A stretch of DNA of 64,000 bases from Ewingella americana ATCC 33852 (GTDB lineage Bacteria > Pseudomonadota > Gammaproteobacteria > Enterobacterales > Enterobacteriaceae): NCBI RefSeq assembly GCF_000735345.1, contig NZ_JMPJ01000065.1, positions 124,001-188,000 of the forward strand, in the 5' to 3' direction. Positions 54,928-64,000 of this stretch are shown piece after piece. How positions within the stretch are numbered: position 1 is the first letter of the stretch; every line of letters starts with the position of its first letter. The notes beneath the pieces were generated by a model, which was not told the origin of the DNA, searched no databases, and saw nothing but the letters and a program-made list of their open reading frames with translations. A program made the translations under genes and the position numbers.

Positions 54928-55500
54928 TTAATGCAGCGTGCGCGGGCTTTCCGGTGCCAGCGGGTGGCTGTGACCAAATTCGCCGAAGCATAAGATAGCC
55001 GCCACGCGAACGTACTCGACCACCTCCTCCAGAGAAGAAGCCAGTTGCTCTTGGTCTTCATCTTCTTCATAACCGAGCTGGGCAATGCTGCGCAGGTCGT
55101 CAATGGCTTCGCCCACTTCGCCTTTCACTTTGGCAAGCTTCGGCTGCATCATACCCAGCCCCAGCAGGAAGTGGTTCACCCAACCGGCTAATGCATCGGC
55201 GCGTTCGAAAATGTGCTTTTCGTCGTCCGGCATTAACATGTTGAATTCAAAGCTGTCATCTTCCAGCGTGTCAGCCGTGGCTTTGCGCAGCTGTTGCAGC
55301 AAATCTGCCAGCGTGTGGGGGAAGGCCATGCCTTCATTGGTCAGGTCATGCACCAGCGTCAGCCAGCTGCCGTCACGGTTACCGCCGCACAGCAGGCCAC
55401 TGATAAGTCCGTGCATTTCCGCCGCGGTCAGCGCGACAGATTGCTGTTTCAGCGCGTGATCCAACGAATCATAAGTAGGATAAGTATTCTCAATAGACAT
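54928..55500 (-). CDS. ygfB: YgfB family (UPF0149) protein
   Basis: 190 residues (E. coli 192), all-helical, acidic. Conserved GLICG-type [11 protein letters not shown] and [10 protein letters not shown]. Molecular role in enterics is not settled; in Pseudomonas a YgfB homologue influences ampC and pyocin expression through AlpA. It heads the ygfB-pepP-ubiH-ubiI operon, divergent from zapA. Confidence 0.95.
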   Translation of the reverse strand: MSIENTYPTYDSLDHALKQQSVALTAAEMHGLISGLLCGGNRDGSWLTLVHDLTNEGMAFPHTLADLLQQLRKATADTLEDDSFEFNMLMPDDEKHIFERADALAGWVNHFLLGLGMMQPKLAKVKGEVGEAIDDLRSIAQLGYEEDEDQEQLASSLEEVVEYVRVAAILCFGEFGHSHPLAPESPRTLH

Positions 55501-55760
55501 GCGTATTCGCCATCGTTGGTCGGTTAAGTTCGTGTTATGCTACCACCAAGGTCAGTCGTAGTACCAGATTAGCAGACCAGCGAATGGCAGTTGTTGAGCC
55601 TCTCTTTGGCCGGCAAATGCACTGGACAAACATCCAGCAATCAGTTCGTCATGGGGTTGTAACCTGGTATTGAGATAGTTATAGTGAGGCCGCTTCCAAC
55701 GACCTGTGCGAGTCAAAGTGCTTGTGTTGGCGCGGCGTTCAAAGAAGGCAGGAAGGTGGC

Positions 55761-56090
55761 ATGTCTGCACAACCGGTAGATATTCAAATTTTTGGCCGCT
55801 CGTTAAGAGTGAATTGTCCGCCAGAACAACAAGAAGCATTGAACATGGCTGCTGAGGATCTTAATCAGCGGTTGCAAGATCTTAAAGTTCGCACTAGAGT
55901 CACCAATACAGAGCAGTTAGTTTTCATCGCGGCACTGAATGTGTGTCACGAACTTGCTCAAGAACGGTTGAAAACCCGTGACTATGCCTCCAATATGGAA
56001 CAACGTATTCGGATGCTGCAACAAACCATCGAGCAGGCTTTGCTCGAACAAGGTAAGATATCGGAACGCGAAGGGGCTCCTTTCGAGTAA
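55761..56090 (+). CDS. zapA: Cell division protein ZapA
   Basis: 109 residues from ATG at 55761 (GGAAGG upstream), as in E. coli. Binds and bundles FtsZ at the division ring. N-terminal FtsZ-binding globular part ([16 protein letters not shown]) and C-terminal coiled coil. A longer in-frame start upstream has no support. 6S RNA follows. Confidence 0.97.
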   Translation: MSAQPVDIQIFGRSLRVNCPPEQQEALNMAAEDLNQRLQDLKVRTRVTNTEQLVFIAALNVCHELAQERLKTRDYASNMEQRIRMLQQTIEQALLEQGKISEREGAPFE

Positions 56091-56153
56091 GTTCGATAAC
56101 TAATACTAAGTTGTTGATTCGCTGGTCACAGGCAGTCAGCAATGAGTAAAAAA

Positions 56154-56337
56154 ATTTCTCTGAGATGTTCGCCAGCGGGCCCGTCCCCTGAGCCGATAAT
56201 TAGTACCAACAGAATGTGATGATCCGTAATCGGTGCGCATGCTCGGTCCGTCCGAGAAGCCTAAAGATTACGACAGCACGTTCACCTTGAACCATGGGTT
56301 CAAGGGTTACAGCCTGCGACGGCATCTCGGAGATTCC
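56154..56337 (+). ncRNA. ssrS: 6S RNA (SsrS)
   Basis: 184 nt, same as E. coli 6S. Starts ATTTCTCTGAGATGTTCG and ends CATCTCGGAGATTCC, which pair as the closing stem. The conserved blocks GCATGCTCGGTCCGTCCGAG and CACCTTGAACC...GGGTTCAAGGGTTACAG are present. It binds sigma-70 RNA polymerase as an open-promoter mimic. It lies between zapA and fau as in E. coli. Confidence 0.98.
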
Positions 56338-56376
56338 CCTTTCTAGTCGGTACACCCCATTTTGGTTGTTGTATCT

Positions 56377-56973
56377 ATGTCGCACACTCCCCAGCACGCA
56401 TCAATCCGCCAACAGATTCGCACTGAAGTCCGTCAACGCAGAAAAAATCTTACTTCCGAGCAGCAAAGTCTCTTTGCCCAGCAAGCCGCTGATCGCGTGG
56501 CGACACATCCGCGTATTCAAGCTGCCAGCACGATCTCAGTGTTTCTCTCTTTTGATGGCGAACTGGATACCGCGCCGCTGATTAAGCGACTGTGGCAAGA
56601 AGGCAAGCAGCTCTGTCTGCCGGTGCTGCACCCTTTCACATCCGGCAATTTGCTTTTTCTGCGCTACAACCCCGACACCCCTCTGGTGCGCAATAAGCTG
56701 AAGATCCTCGAGCCTGTCCTCGACGCCACGCAGATTGTGCCTTTATCCCAATTGGACATTATACTTACGCCGCTGGTCGCCTTTGATAGTCACGGACAGC
56801 GTTTAGGCATGGGCGGCGGCTTCTATGACCGCACGCTGGAAAACTGGCAGGACGGCGGCCCTTATCCCATCGGGCTGGCGCACGATTGCCAGCAAGTCGA
56901 CAACCTGCCGGTAGAGCATTGGGACGTGCCGCTGCCTGAAGTGATCACACCGAGCAAAGTGTGGCAGTGGTAA
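56377..56973 (+). CDS. fau: 5-formyltetrahydrofolate cyclo-ligase (Fau/YgfA)
   Basis: 198 residues from ATG at 56377, slightly longer than E. coli YgfA at the N-terminus. ATP-dependent conversion of 5-formyl-THF to 5,10-methenyl-THF. Motifs FLSFDGELDT, PLVAFDSHGQRLGMGGGFYDR and PSKVW. Cotranscribed with 6S RNA in E. coli. It also serves the one-carbon pool fed by nearby gcvTHP and serA. Confidence 0.97.
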   Translation: MSHTPQHASIRQQIRTEVRQRRKNLTSEQQSLFAQQAADRVATHPRIQAASTISVFLSFDGELDTAPLIKRLWQEGKQLCLPVLHPFTSGNLLFLRYNPDTPLVRNKLKILEPVLDATQIVPLSQLDIILTPLVAFDSHGQRLGMGGGFYDRTLENWQDGGPYPIGLAHDCQQVDNLPVEHWDVPLPEVITPSKVWQW

Positions 56974-57272
56974 AATTGGTCTAATCCTTCTGATCCCTAA
57001 GATTCCTTTTCTCCCTCCCATTGTTTCTAACCCTTTGTATTCCTCAAATGTATGCAAGAAGTCCAGTATGTTGTAACTAAGTAGTCAATTTGTACATTTT
57101 CAACGTCACAGGAAAACATTAATTCATTGATATTTATGCGTTTTTTGTTTGTACAGAGCGTTACACGCCGAAACCAATCACTCACGGACAATGTTGTTCG
57201 ACACGCCTATTATTCTTCCATCGGCCCCGCAGTGGGGTAGACACATAAACCGAAATTCTTGAGGAATTAAAC

Positions 57273-57704
57273 ATGAAAAAAGTATTAGCTCTGGTTGTTG
57301 CCGCTGCAATGGGTCTGTCTTCTGTAGCTTTCGCTGCTGACACTACTGCCGCACCAGCTCCTGCTGCTGCCCCAGCTGCAACTACCGCTGCTCCAGCGGC
57401 TGCTGCTCCAGCTGCAAAAGCACCAACTAAACACGCTGTTAAGCATAAGAAAGCACACAAGAAAGCTGCCCAGAAAGCTCAGGCTGCTAAGAAACACAAG
57501 AAAGCGAAGAAAGCCGCACCAGCTCAGAAAGCCCAGGCTGCTAAAAAGCACGTAAAACACGCTAAAAAAGCTGCACCAGCTCAGAAAGCCCAGGCTGCTA
57601 AAAAGCACGTAAAACACGCTAAAAAAGCTGCTCCGGCACAGAAAGCTCAGGCTGCTAAAAAACACGTGAAACATGCTAAAAAAGCTGCTCCAGCAGCTAA
57701 ATAA
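57273..57704 (+). CDS. asr: Acid shock protein Asr, extended repeat form
   Basis: 143 residues (E. coli Asr 102). Signal peptide 1-21 ([22 protein letters not shown]) nearly identical to E. coli Asr. An Ala/Pro-rich linker follows, then a strongly basic Lys/His/Ala region with three exact 19-residue repeats (81-99, 100-118, 119-137, unit begins [13 protein letters not shown]) after a degenerate one at 62-80. Periplasmic, intrinsically disordered, induced by low pH via RstA/PhoB in E. coli. The upstream 299 bp holds its promoter; a GTTACA half of an RstA box is at 57072-57077 on the minus strand, not a full match. GAGGAATTAAAC precedes the ATG. Confidence 0.95.
   Translation: MKKVLALVVAAAMGLSSVAFAADTTAAPAPAAAPAATTAAPAAAAPAAKAPTKHAVKHKKAHKKAAQKAQAAKKHKKAKKAAPAQKAQAAKKHVKHAKKAAPAQKAQAAKKHVKHAKKAAPAQKAQAAKKHVKHAKKAAPAAK
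57513..57683 (+). repeat. 57-bp tandem repeat inside asr
   Basis: Three copies in frame, identical in protein and nearly identical in DNA, so likely to expand or shrink by slippage or recombination. Confidence 0.92.
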
Positions 57705-57756
57705 GTAAGAAGTCTTGGTGAGCGTATTCACTCACTGTTAGTAAGACTGATTATTC

Positions 57757-57783
57757 AACACCCGGTTCGCCGGGTGTTTTTTT
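57757..57783 (+). terminator. Intrinsic terminator after asr
   Basis: ACACCCGG-TTCG-CCGGGTGT with a following run of T. UUCG tetraloop. Confidence 0.92.
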
Positions 57784-57812
57784 CTCTGGTTTACTATCTT
57801 GAGGGGCTGATA

Positions 57813-57911
57813 ATGATGCTGCGCCGCTACCTTTTTGAAATTACACTCAGTTCTTTGATCCTCTGCGGTCTGATCACCCTCTCCTTCCTGATGCAGTTCG
57901 AAGTGCTCTGA
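57813..57911 (+). CDS. Small single-pass membrane protein downstream of asr
   Basis: 32 residues from ATG at 57813, preceded by GAGGGG seven nt upstream, a strong ribosome site. Sequence starts MMLRRYLFEITLSS and has one hydrophobic helix (about 11-27). It is too short for ordinary gene calls. In E. coli a similarly short membrane-protein gene (ydgU) lies just downstream of asr; this may be its counterpart, recalled from memory and not verified. The asr terminator lies between, so expression would need readthrough or its own promoter. Confidence 0.6.
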   Translation: MMLRRYLFEITLSSLILCGLITLSFLMQFEVL

Positions 57912-57986
57912 GGCTCAGCGTTAACTCTTTTTACTTTTCCCACAATTCCCCTCTCTCCAAGCTAACAACTCACCCAATTTCAGACA

Positions 57987-58012
57987 TAAAAAAACCGCCT
58001 TGCGGCGGCTTT
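57987..58012 (-). terminator. Intrinsic terminator of serA
   Basis: On the minus strand: GCCGCC-GCAA-GGCGG followed by a run of seven T. 24 bp past the serA stop. Confidence 0.9.
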
Positions 58013-58035
58013 GTTATTTGTTTCAGCAGGTTAAA

Positions 58036-59274
58036 TCAGTACAGAAGACGGGCGCGAATGGTGCCTGGGATCGCCTTCATCAGCTGAAGTGCCGTTGACA
58101 GCGTCGCGGTGTCGGTTTCGACATCGATAACCACGTAACCAATCTGCGGGCTAGTCTGCAAGTACTGCGCGGCAATGTTGATGCCCTGCTCGGCGAAGAT
58201 CTGGTTGATGCTGGTCAGCACGCCCGGACGGTTCTCATGGATATGCAGCAAGCGGCTGACGTTAGCGCCGTGCGCTGGCAGAGAGGCTTCTGGGAAGTTA
58301 ACGGCTGACAGAGTTGAACCATTGTCAGAGTATTTCGCCAGTTTACCCGCCACTTCCAGACCGATGCCTTCCTGCGCTTCCATGGTGGAACCACCGATGT
58401 GCGGAGTCAGGATCACGTTATCAAATTCACACAGCGGCGAATGGAACGGGTCGCTGTTGGTGGCAGGCTCTTCTGGGAAGACGTCGATAGCCGCGCCAGA
58501 AAGATGCTTGCTACGCAGCGCGTCGCACAGCGCCGGGATATCAATAACCGTGCCGCGTGAGGCGTTGATCAGCAGCGAGCCCGGCTTCATCTGTGCCAGT
58601 TGCTCAGCGCCAATCATGTCTTTGGTGTTCAGGGTTTCAGGCACGTGCAGCGTGACCACGTCGCTGGTTTGCAGCAGTTCATTCAGGCTCGCTATCTGTT
58701 GCGCGTTGCCCAGTGGCAGTTTGCTTTCGATATCATAGAAGAAGACGCGCATCCCCAGCCCTTCGGCCAGAATACCCAGCTGGGTACCGATATGGCCGTA
58801 ACCAATGATACCCAGACGCTTACCGCGCGCTTCAAACGAGCCGACGGCCAGTTTATGCCACACGCCACGGTGTGCTTTGGCATTAGCAGCCGGGATACCG
58901 CGCATCATCAGCAGCATTTCGCCCAGCACCATTTCGGCGACTGAACGGGTGTTAGAGAACGGCGCGTTGAAGACCGGGATACCGCGCTTGGTGGCTGCAT
59001 TCAGGTCAACCTGATTGGTCCCGATGCAGAAACAGCCTACGGCAACCAGTTTTTCAGCGGCAGCGAATACTTCTTCAGTCAGTTGAGTACGCGATCGGAG
59101 TCCAACAAAGTGCGCATCACGGATCGACTCTTTCAGCGATTCGTTATCTAAAGCACCTTTGTGAAATTCAATATTGGTGTAACCCGCGGCGCGGAGTGTA
59201 TCAACCGCACTTTGGTGGACGCCTTCCACTAACAAAAATTTAATCTTGTCTTTCTCAAGTGATACTTTTGCCAT
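58036..59274 (-). CDS. serA: D-3-phosphoglycerate dehydrogenase SerA
   Basis: 412 residues (E. coli 410). First step of serine synthesis: 3-phosphoglycerate to 3-phosphohydroxypyruvate. NAD fold GIIGYGHIGTQLG (about 158-170), catalytic Arg/Glu/His (INASRGTVID, HIGGSTMEAQ). C-terminal ACT domain with serine-binding HIHENRPGVLTSIN, so feedback inhibition by serine is expected. A CRP-like site lies 244 bp upstream. Confidence 0.98.
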   Translation of the reverse strand: MAKVSLEKDKIKFLLVEGVHQSAVDTLRAAGYTNIEFHKGALDNESLKESIRDAHFVGLRSRTQLTEEVFAAAEKLVAVGCFCIGTNQVDLNAATKRGIPVFNAPFSNTRSVAEMVLGEMLLMMRGIPAANAKAHRGVWHKLAVGSFEARGKRLGIIGYGHIGTQLGILAEGLGMRVFFYDIESKLPLGNAQQIASLNELLQTSDVVTLHVPETLNTKDMIGAEQLAQMKPGSLLINASRGTVIDIPALCDALRSKHLSGAAIDVFPEEPATNSDPFHSPLCEFDNVILTPHIGGSTMEAQEGIGLEVAGKLAKYSDNGSTLSAVNFPEASLPAHGANVSRLLHIHENRPGVLTSINQIFAEQGINIAAQYLQTSPQIGYVVIDVETDTATLSTALQLMKAIPGTIRARLLY

Positions 59275-59670
59275 TTCCCGACCCTATTTGTTCTGACTGA
59301 TTATTCTGACTGACGACGTGTGCAACCGATGGTGTTTTTTACCGCTGACGTGGCGGCCGTGAGGCAGCAACATAGCCAACATAACAAAAAATTCGCCATC
59401 ATCAATACAAACGATTGCCTCGTGGCTAGCAGAAGGCTCAGTCAGTCGAGGGCTTTACAGAATTTAATGCTGAGTAAGAAATTTGGAGCCGGATGTTACC
59501 GAGGTATGAGGCAGGAATGTGACATAAGTCACCAAATTCGGCCCTGTGAAGAAAAGATGATTCAGGCGGTAAATTATCATCTTCATAACATTGCATTATG
59601 ACCGCTGTGTAACTGGCTGCGCGCAAACTCACGCAGCCAGATCTTCTACTTATCGCTCAGGTCAGTCAGA
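59275..59670. promoter_or_regulatory. rpiA-serA intergenic region
   Basis: 396 bp upstream of serA. Contains a CRP-like site (59518-59533). Lrp sites are known for E. coli serA but cannot be assigned here by eye. No gene or RNA recognised in it. Confidence 0.6.
59518..59533. promoter_or_regulatory. CRP-like site upstream of serA
   Basis: TGTGA-CATAAG-TCACC matches nine of ten core positions of TGTGA-N6-TCACA. In E. coli the second serA promoter is CRP-activated. Confidence 0.6.
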
Positions 59671-60333
59671 TCACTTGAGCGTGACGGTTTTGACCCCGTC
59701 TGCAGTGCCGACCAGCGCGATATCCGCGCCACGGTTAGCAAACAGGCCGACGGTCACCACACCGGCAATGCTGTTGATCTTATTTTCCAGCGCGATGGCG
59801 TCGAGAATCGACAAGTTGTGCACGTCCAGAATCACGTTGCCGTTGTCGGTAACCACATTTTGGCGATACTCCGGCAGGCCGCCCAGCTTGACCAATTCGC
59901 GCGCCACGTAAGAACGCGCCATCGGGATCACTTCGACCGGCAGCGGGAATTTACCCAGTACGTCGACCTGCTTAGAAGCATCAACGATACAAACGAACCT
60001 TTTGCTGATCGCCGCAATAATCTTTTCACGCGTCAGTGCCGCACCGCCGCCTTTGATCATCTGCATCTGGTGGTTGATTTCATCAGCACCGTCAACATAC
60101 ACCGCCAGTTCATCCACTTCGTTACTGTCGAAAACGTGGATACCCAAGCTTTTGAGTTTGGCGGTCGAGGCGTCTGAGCTGGATACCGCGCCTTCGATTT
60201 GATGTTTGATCGAGCCTAATGCGTCAATAAAATGGGCGGCGGTAGAGCCGGTGCCAACGCCAACAATGGTGCCGGGAGTCACGTAGTCAAGCGCGGCCCA
60301 ACCAACTGCTTTCTTTAATTCTTCCTGAGTCAT
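59671..60333 (-). CDS. rpiA: Ribose-5-phosphate isomerase A
   Basis: 220 residues from ATG at 60333 (E. coli 219). Interconverts ribose 5-phosphate and ribulose 5-phosphate. Motifs VGVGTGSTA (about 23-31), SSSDAST, VDGADEI and [13 protein letters not shown] with the catalytic Glu. An extra ATG precedes the chosen one directly. Divergent from argP. Confidence 0.97.
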   Translation of the reverse strand: MTQEELKKAVGWAALDYVTPGTIVGVGTGSTAAHFIDALGSIKHQIEGAVSSSDASTAKLKSLGIHVFDSNEVDELAVYVDGADEINHQMQMIKGGGAALTREKIIAAISKRFVCIVDASKQVDVLGKFPLPVEVIPMARSYVARELVKLGGLPEYRQNVVTDNGNVILDVHNLSILDAIALENKINSIAGVVTVGLFANRGADIALVGTADGVKTVTLK

Positions 60334-60570
60334 CATGGCTTCTCTGCTGTTTTGCGTACGGGGGAACGACGCCAATGATTATAAAGCATGTCCCCGTAAA
60401 TTGGGCAGTCGCCTTCCGAGCCAGATCACACTTATATAAGCCGACCGAGCAAGTTATGGCGCACTGGCGGCTGGCAATAACTTGCGGGAAGACCCGTTTT
60501 AGTCCACCCCAAATGCGCTAAATCTGTGGCATAGTGTTTGAATAAATTAAATCCAAGGGACAGAACTCCG

Positions 60571-61473
60571 ATGAAACGCCCAGACTATAGAACGCTTCAG
60601 GCGCTGGACGCTGTGATCCGCGAGCGCGGTTTTGAGCGCGCCGCGCAGAAGCTTTGCATCACTCAATCGGCGGTATCTCAACGCATTAAGCAGCTCGAGA
60701 ATTTGTTCGGCCAGCCGCTTCTGGTCAGAACCGTACCGCCGCGCCCCACTGAGCAAGGGCAAAAATTGCTGGCGCTGTTGCATCAGGTAGAACTGTTGGA
60801 AGAGGAGTGGCTGGGCAATGACAGCGGCACCGACAGCAATGACACGCCGCTGCTGCTGTCGCTGGCGGTCAACGCCGACAGTCTGGCAACCTGGCTGCTG
60901 CCCGCGCTGAAATCCGTGCTGGTCGACTCGCCAATTCGCCTGAACTTGCAGGTTGAAGATGAAACGCGCACCCAAGAGCGCTTACGTCGCGGCGAAGTGG
61001 TGGGCGCGGTAAGTATTCAGCCGCAGCCTTTACCCAGCTGTCTGGTGGACCAACTGGGCGCGCTGGACTATCTGTTTGTCGCCTCCAAGCCTTTTGCCGA
61101 TCGCTACTTCCCCAACGGCGTGACCCGCTCGGCGCTGCTAAAAGCCCCGGCCGTGGCCTTTGACCATCTTGACGACATGCATCAAGCCTTCTTGCAGCAG
61201 AATTTCGATTTATCGCCGGGCAGCGTGCCGTGCCACATCGTTAACTCGTCAGAAGCCTTTGTGCAGCTGGCTCGTCAGGGAACTACCTGCTGTATGATCC
61301 CACATCTGCAAATTGAGAAAGAGCTGGAAAGCGGCGAACTGATCGACCTGACGCCGGGCCTGTTCCAGCGCCGGATGCTGTTCTGGCACCGTTTCGCGCC
61401 AGAAAGCCGCATGATGCGTAAAGTCACCGACGCCCTGCTGGCCCACGGCCGTCAGGTGCTGCGTCAGGATTGA
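60571..61473 (+). CDS. argP: LysR-type regulator ArgP (IciA)
   Basis: 300 residues from ATG at 60571 (E. coli 297). Helix-turn-helix [20 protein letters not shown] at about 18-38. Activates argO with arginine and is held inactive by lysine; also reported to bind oriC 13-mers. The inserted Asn/Asp/Ser stretch around residues 92-98 (DSGTDSNDT) accounts for the extra length. Its target argO lies 930 bp downstream on the other strand. Confidence 0.97.
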   Translation: MKRPDYRTLQALDAVIRERGFERAAQKLCITQSAVSQRIKQLENLFGQPLLVRTVPPRPTEQGQKLLALLHQVELLEEEWLGNDSGTDSNDTPLLLSLAVNADSLATWLLPALKSVLVDSPIRLNLQVEDETRTQERLRRGEVVGAVSIQPQPLPSCLVDQLGALDYLFVASKPFADRYFPNGVTRSALLKAPAVAFDHLDDMHQAFLQQNFDLSPGSVPCHIVNSSEAFVQLARQGTTCCMIPHLQIEKELESGELIDLTPGLFQRRMLFWHRFAPESRMMRKVTDALLAHGRQVLRQD

Positions 61474-61487
61474 TTTCGCTTCCCCAT

Positions 61488-61514
61488 AAAAAAACCCGCC
61501 GAGGCGGGTTTTTC
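61488..61514. terminator. Bidirectional intrinsic terminator between argP and yggE
   Basis: ACCCGC-CGAG-GCGGGT flanked by A-run and T-run, so it can work for both converging genes. Confidence 0.9.
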
Positions 61515-61559
61515 TTTTCAAGCAGTCAATTCAAACAATCAACTTAAGCAATCAACGAC

Positions 61560-62279
61560 TTAGCGTTGCAGTTCAAACACCACGTCGACCTGATCGTCAA
61601 AGTGGATGCTCTGCTGCTCATAAGTTTGCGCCGCATCGCTTTGCGCCGAGGCTTCAGCCGCTTTGTACATACGCGCTACCGGCATTGGCTGGTAGTTGGC
61701 GACGTGATAGCGAATGCTGTAAACCGGACCCAGTTTAGCGTGGAAGCCTTCGGCCAGTGATTTAGCCTGCTCTGTGGCGTTATCAATCGCTTTCTGACGA
61801 GCCTGATCGCGGAAGCTTGCTGGGTTCGCAACCCCAAGCTCTACCGAGCGAATTTCATTCAGACCGGAGCTCAGCGCACCATCCAGCAGGTCATTCAGCT
61901 TGTCTAATTGACGCAGAGTTACCTGCACCTGACGCACGGCACGATAGCCTTTCAGCTCGGTGCCACCGTCTTTCAGGTAGTTATATTCCGGTTGAGTACT
62001 CAGGTTAGCGGCGTTGATGTCCTTCTTCTCAATACCGTTTTTCTGCAAGAAAGCAAAATACTCCGCCACGCGCTGGTCAGCCTGTTTCTTCGCTGACGCG
62101 GCGTCCTTGGCCGATACATTGACTTCAATCGCCAGTGTCGCAATATCCGGCGTTGCGTCCACGCTGGCAGTCCCTGACGTTACTACGTGGGGACCCGCAG
62201 GTACCTCAGCAGCCTGAAGTGCAGCAGGTAACGTCCCTAATCCCAACATTGCAGCCATCGCCAATGCTTTCAATTTCAC
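61560..62279 (-). CDS. yggE: SIMPL-domain protein YggE (oxidative stress defence)
   Basis: 239 residues from GTG at 62279, which follows GGAGG and gives the signal peptide VKLKALAMAAMLGLG... ending AALQA, as in E. coli YggE (246). An ATG 18 nt upstream is possible. Periplasmic SIMPL fold; motif VTSGTASVDATPDIATLAIEV. E. coli YggE lowers reactive oxygen levels; mechanism unknown. Confidence 0.94.
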   Translation of the reverse strand: MKLKALAMAAMLGLGTLPAALQAAEVPAGPHVVTSGTASVDATPDIATLAIEVNVSAKDAASAKKQADQRVAEYFAFLQKNGIEKKDINAANLSTQPEYNYLKDGGTELKGYRAVRQVQVTLRQLDKLNDLLDGALSSGLNEIRSVELGVANPASFRDQARQKAIDNATEQAKSLAEGFHAKLGPVYSIRYHVANYQPMPVARMYKAAEASAQSDAAQTYEQQSIHFDDQVDVVFELQR

Positions 62280-62405
62280 AGTGCCTCCATTAATCATTCC
62301 AGATTTGGCATTAAATTCGTTCACTAACCTCAAAACCCTAGCATAGTAGAGCAATTTGTAGATGAAGATTAGGGACAAAATCTTAAAAATGCCCGGCCAG
62401 AAGGT

Positions 62406-63023
62406 TTACATGTGCAGCGTTTGGCGAGCCAACTGAACGGCAATTCCCCACATGATCGCACCGACCACGAAGTTAATGATCCGCTGTACTTTGCCACTGT
62501 TGAGCCAAGGGGAGAGCATCGCCGCCAGTAGCGCCAAGCCGAAGAACCAGATGCCCGACGCCATTACGGCACCCAATGCGAACCACGAGCGCTCGTCGCT
62601 GCTCAGGCTGCCGCCGAGGCTGCCCAGCACCACAAAGGTGTCGAGGTAAACGTGCGGGTTGAGCCAAGTGACTGCCAGCATGCTGACCACGATTTTCCAG
62701 CGACTCTGCTTGGCGACTTCTGCCTGCGCGAGTTCAGGATTTTTGGCGAAGGCGGTGCGAAACGCTCCCCAACCGTACCACAGCAGGAAAGCCACGCCGC
62801 CCCAGCTAACCAGCGCCAGAATGGTCGGTGACTGGCTGAGCAGCGCGCTGCCGCCGAAGATACCGGCGCAAATCAGCAGGGCGTCGCTGATGGCACACAG
62901 CGAGGCGATCATCAGGTGATATTGCTTACGGATCCCCTGATTCATCACAAAGGCGTTTTGCGGTCCGATGGGTAAGATCATGGCCGCGCTCATCGCTAAC
63001 CCTTGAAAAAATATTGCCAGCAC
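62406..63023 (-). CDS. argO: Arginine exporter ArgO
   Basis: 205 residues from GTG at 63023 with AAGGA seven nt upstream (E. coli 211); a TTG eight codons earlier lacks a site. LysE-family exporter with six helices; conserved [13 protein letters not shown] and [10 protein letters not shown] motifs. Expression depends on ArgP, encoded nearby. Confidence 0.96.
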   Translation of the reverse strand: MLAIFFQGLAMSAAMILPIGPQNAFVMNQGIRKQYHLMIASLCAISDALLICAGIFGGSALLSQSPTILALVSWGGVAFLLWYGWGAFRTAFAKNPELAQAEVAKQSRWKIVVSMLAVTWLNPHVYLDTFVVLGSLGGSLSSDERSWFALGAVMASGIWFFGLALLAAMLSPWLNSGKVQRIINFVVGAIMWGIAVQLARQTLHM

Positions 63024-63152
63024 GTCGAAATCCTTAAAAAAGTCCAAAAGTGGAATGACGCGCAGTGTATGCGAGCTTTGTCATTAGCGGAAATTGATAA
63101 TTCTAATCCCACATAAGCTTTGCTAATCACCAAACTGGCTGAGTCTCTGACA

Positions 63153-63177
63153 TAAAAAAGGCGCCCGTAGGCGCCTG
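63153..63177 (-). terminator. Intrinsic terminator of mscS
   Basis: On the minus strand: GGCGCC-TACG-GGCGCC followed by TTTTTTA. Confidence 0.9.
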
Positions 63178-63200
63178 TTTGAGTTCGAACTGAGGGAGGC

Positions 63201-64000
63201 TTATTCCGCCACGCCTTTTTGCTCGATTGAACGCTGATCTTCCTGCTGGCTCGCCGCGGCATCGGCCACGTGATAGAGGTGAACATCCATTTGCGGGTAA
63301 GCAATATTGATGTTGTTTTTATCCAGCGCGCGTTTGAAGGCTTCAAGCAGATCCCAGTTCACTTCCTGCGCGTCGCCGTTGGTGGTCCAAACGCGCACCA
63401 CGAAGTTCAGAGTGGAAGCCGCCATTTCGTTCAGACGAACGGTAACGCCTTTGTCGTGTTGGATACGCTTGTCGGCCGCGATAATGTCGCCCAGCACCTT
63501 CTTCACCGTGTCGATATCCGAGTCATAACCTACGCCGACGATGATCTCGGTACGGCGGTTTGGCTCGCGAGAAGTGTTGATGATGTTACCGGCGATGATT
63601 TTGCCGTTTGGCACCACAATCACTTTGTCGTCAACGGTACGCAGCGTGGTAGAGAAGATCTGCACCTGCGTCACGGTACCCGCAACGCCGCCTAAATCGA
63701 CATATTCACCGGCGCGGAATGGGCGGAAGATAACCAGCAGCACGCCCGCAGCGAAGTTCGACAGCGAACCTTGCAGCGCCAAACCTACGGCCAAACCGGC
63801 GGCACCGATAACCGCAATGACGGAGGTGGTCTGCACGCCGATACGGCCCAGCACGGCAATCAGCGTGAAGGCGATAATGGCATAACGCACCAGCGCGGCG
63901 AGGAAGTCGGACACGGTCAGATCAATGCCACGCAGCTTCATCACACGGCTCACAGCGCCTGACAGCACGCGAGCCACAATCAAACCGACGATCAGGATAA
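63201..64000 (-). CDS. mscS: Small-conductance mechanosensitive channel MscS (N-terminus outside window)
   Basis: About 266 codons visible; the first transmembrane part (about 40 residues) lies beyond the window. TM3 pore helix motif [20 protein letters not shown] is intact and the beta domain ([29 protein letters not shown]) follows. It opens on membrane tension and releases solutes during osmotic downshock. The C-terminal tail is longer and Gln-rich compared with E. coli. Neighbour of argO as in E. coli. Confidence 0.97.
   Translation of the reverse strand, partial: ILIVGLIVARVLSGAVSRVMKLRGIDLTVSDFLAALVRYAIIAFTLIAVLGRIGVQTTSVIAVIGAAGLAVGLALQGSLSNFAAGVLLVIFRPFRAGEYVDLGGVAGTVTQVQIFSTTLRTVDDKVIVVPNGKIIAGNIINTSREPNRRTEIIVGVGYDSDIDTVKKVLGDIIAADKRIQHDKGVTVRLNEMAASTLNFVVRVWTTNGDAQEVNWDLLEAFKRALDKNNINIAYPQMDVHLYHVADAAASQQEDQRSIEQKGVAE

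Noticed and set aside
57513-57683. CRISPR-like tandem repeats
   Set aside because: Repeats are contiguous, 57 bp, coding and in frame inside asr, with no spacers.

Overview
The window comes from the chromosome of a gamma-proteobacterium of the order Enterobacterales. Three blocks keep the Escherichia coli gene order: lysS-prfB-recJ-dsbC-xerD-fldB-ygfX-sdhE-ygfZ-yqfA (15.9-25.7 kb), gcvP-gcvH-gcvT-ubiI-ubiH-pepP-ygfB-zapA-6S RNA-fau (46.2-57.0 kb), and serA-rpiA-argP-yggE-argO-mscS (58.0-64.0 kb). Two ERIC-type repeats, tRNA-Gly(CCC) and the asr gene next to fau fit a Yersiniaceae-like genome (Serratia/Rahnella/Rouxiella/Ewingella side of the order). The genus is an inference and cannot be fixed from this window.

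Layout. 0-4.6 kb: end of a LysR regulator, an SDR oxidoreductase, respiratory D-lactate dehydrogenase Dld, and a GAF-GGDEF diguanylate cyclase. 4.8-15.1 kb: a C4-dicarboxylate/fumarate module with the DcuS-DcuR two-component system, a cytoplasmic ApbE flavin transferase, a 925-residue three-domain soluble fumarate reductase (OYE-like, FMN-binding, FAD-binding), a DASS dicarboxylate transporter and a class I fumarase. A perfect FNR box sits in the divergent 760-bp control region. 15.2-25.7 kb: a small secreted repetitive protein, tRNA-Gly and the lysS-to-yqfA block, with the programmed frameshift of prfB intact. 25.7-46.1 kb: an accessory block that lies where E. coli has only a few genes between yqfA and gcvP. 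It holds an HD-domain phosphohydrolase; a Ugp-like ABC importer with the phosphodiesterase GpdQ and a Pho-box-like promoter element; an allose/allulose-type sugar operon with its DeoR-family regulator; a HigBA-type toxin-antitoxin pair with a clear promoter/operator; and a GntR-controlled amidase/DUF2848/MHS-transporter operon of unknown substrate. 46.1-64.0 kb: glycine cleavage, ubiquinone hydroxylases, cell division, 6S RNA, an Asr acid-shock protein with a tiny membrane-protein gene behind it, and the serA-to-mscS block.

How the genes work together. In the 5-15 kb module, DcuSR would sense C4-dicarboxylates, the transporter would import fumarate, malate or tartrate in exchange for succinate, fumarase would interconvert malate and fumarate, and the flavinylated reductase would use fumarate as an electron sink with FMN attached by the adjacent ApbE. 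The Ugp-GpdQ operon would take up glycerophosphodiesters and split them in the cytoplasm when phosphate is short. The sugar operon has an AlsE-type epimerase and two kinases but no sugar-phosphate isomerase, which suggests D-allulose or a similar ketose as substrate.

No phage, insertion sequence, CRISPR array or rRNA gene was seen. The least understood parts are the amidase/DUF2848 operon, the exact sugar of the als-like operon, and the small ORFs at 13.2 kb and 57.8 kb.
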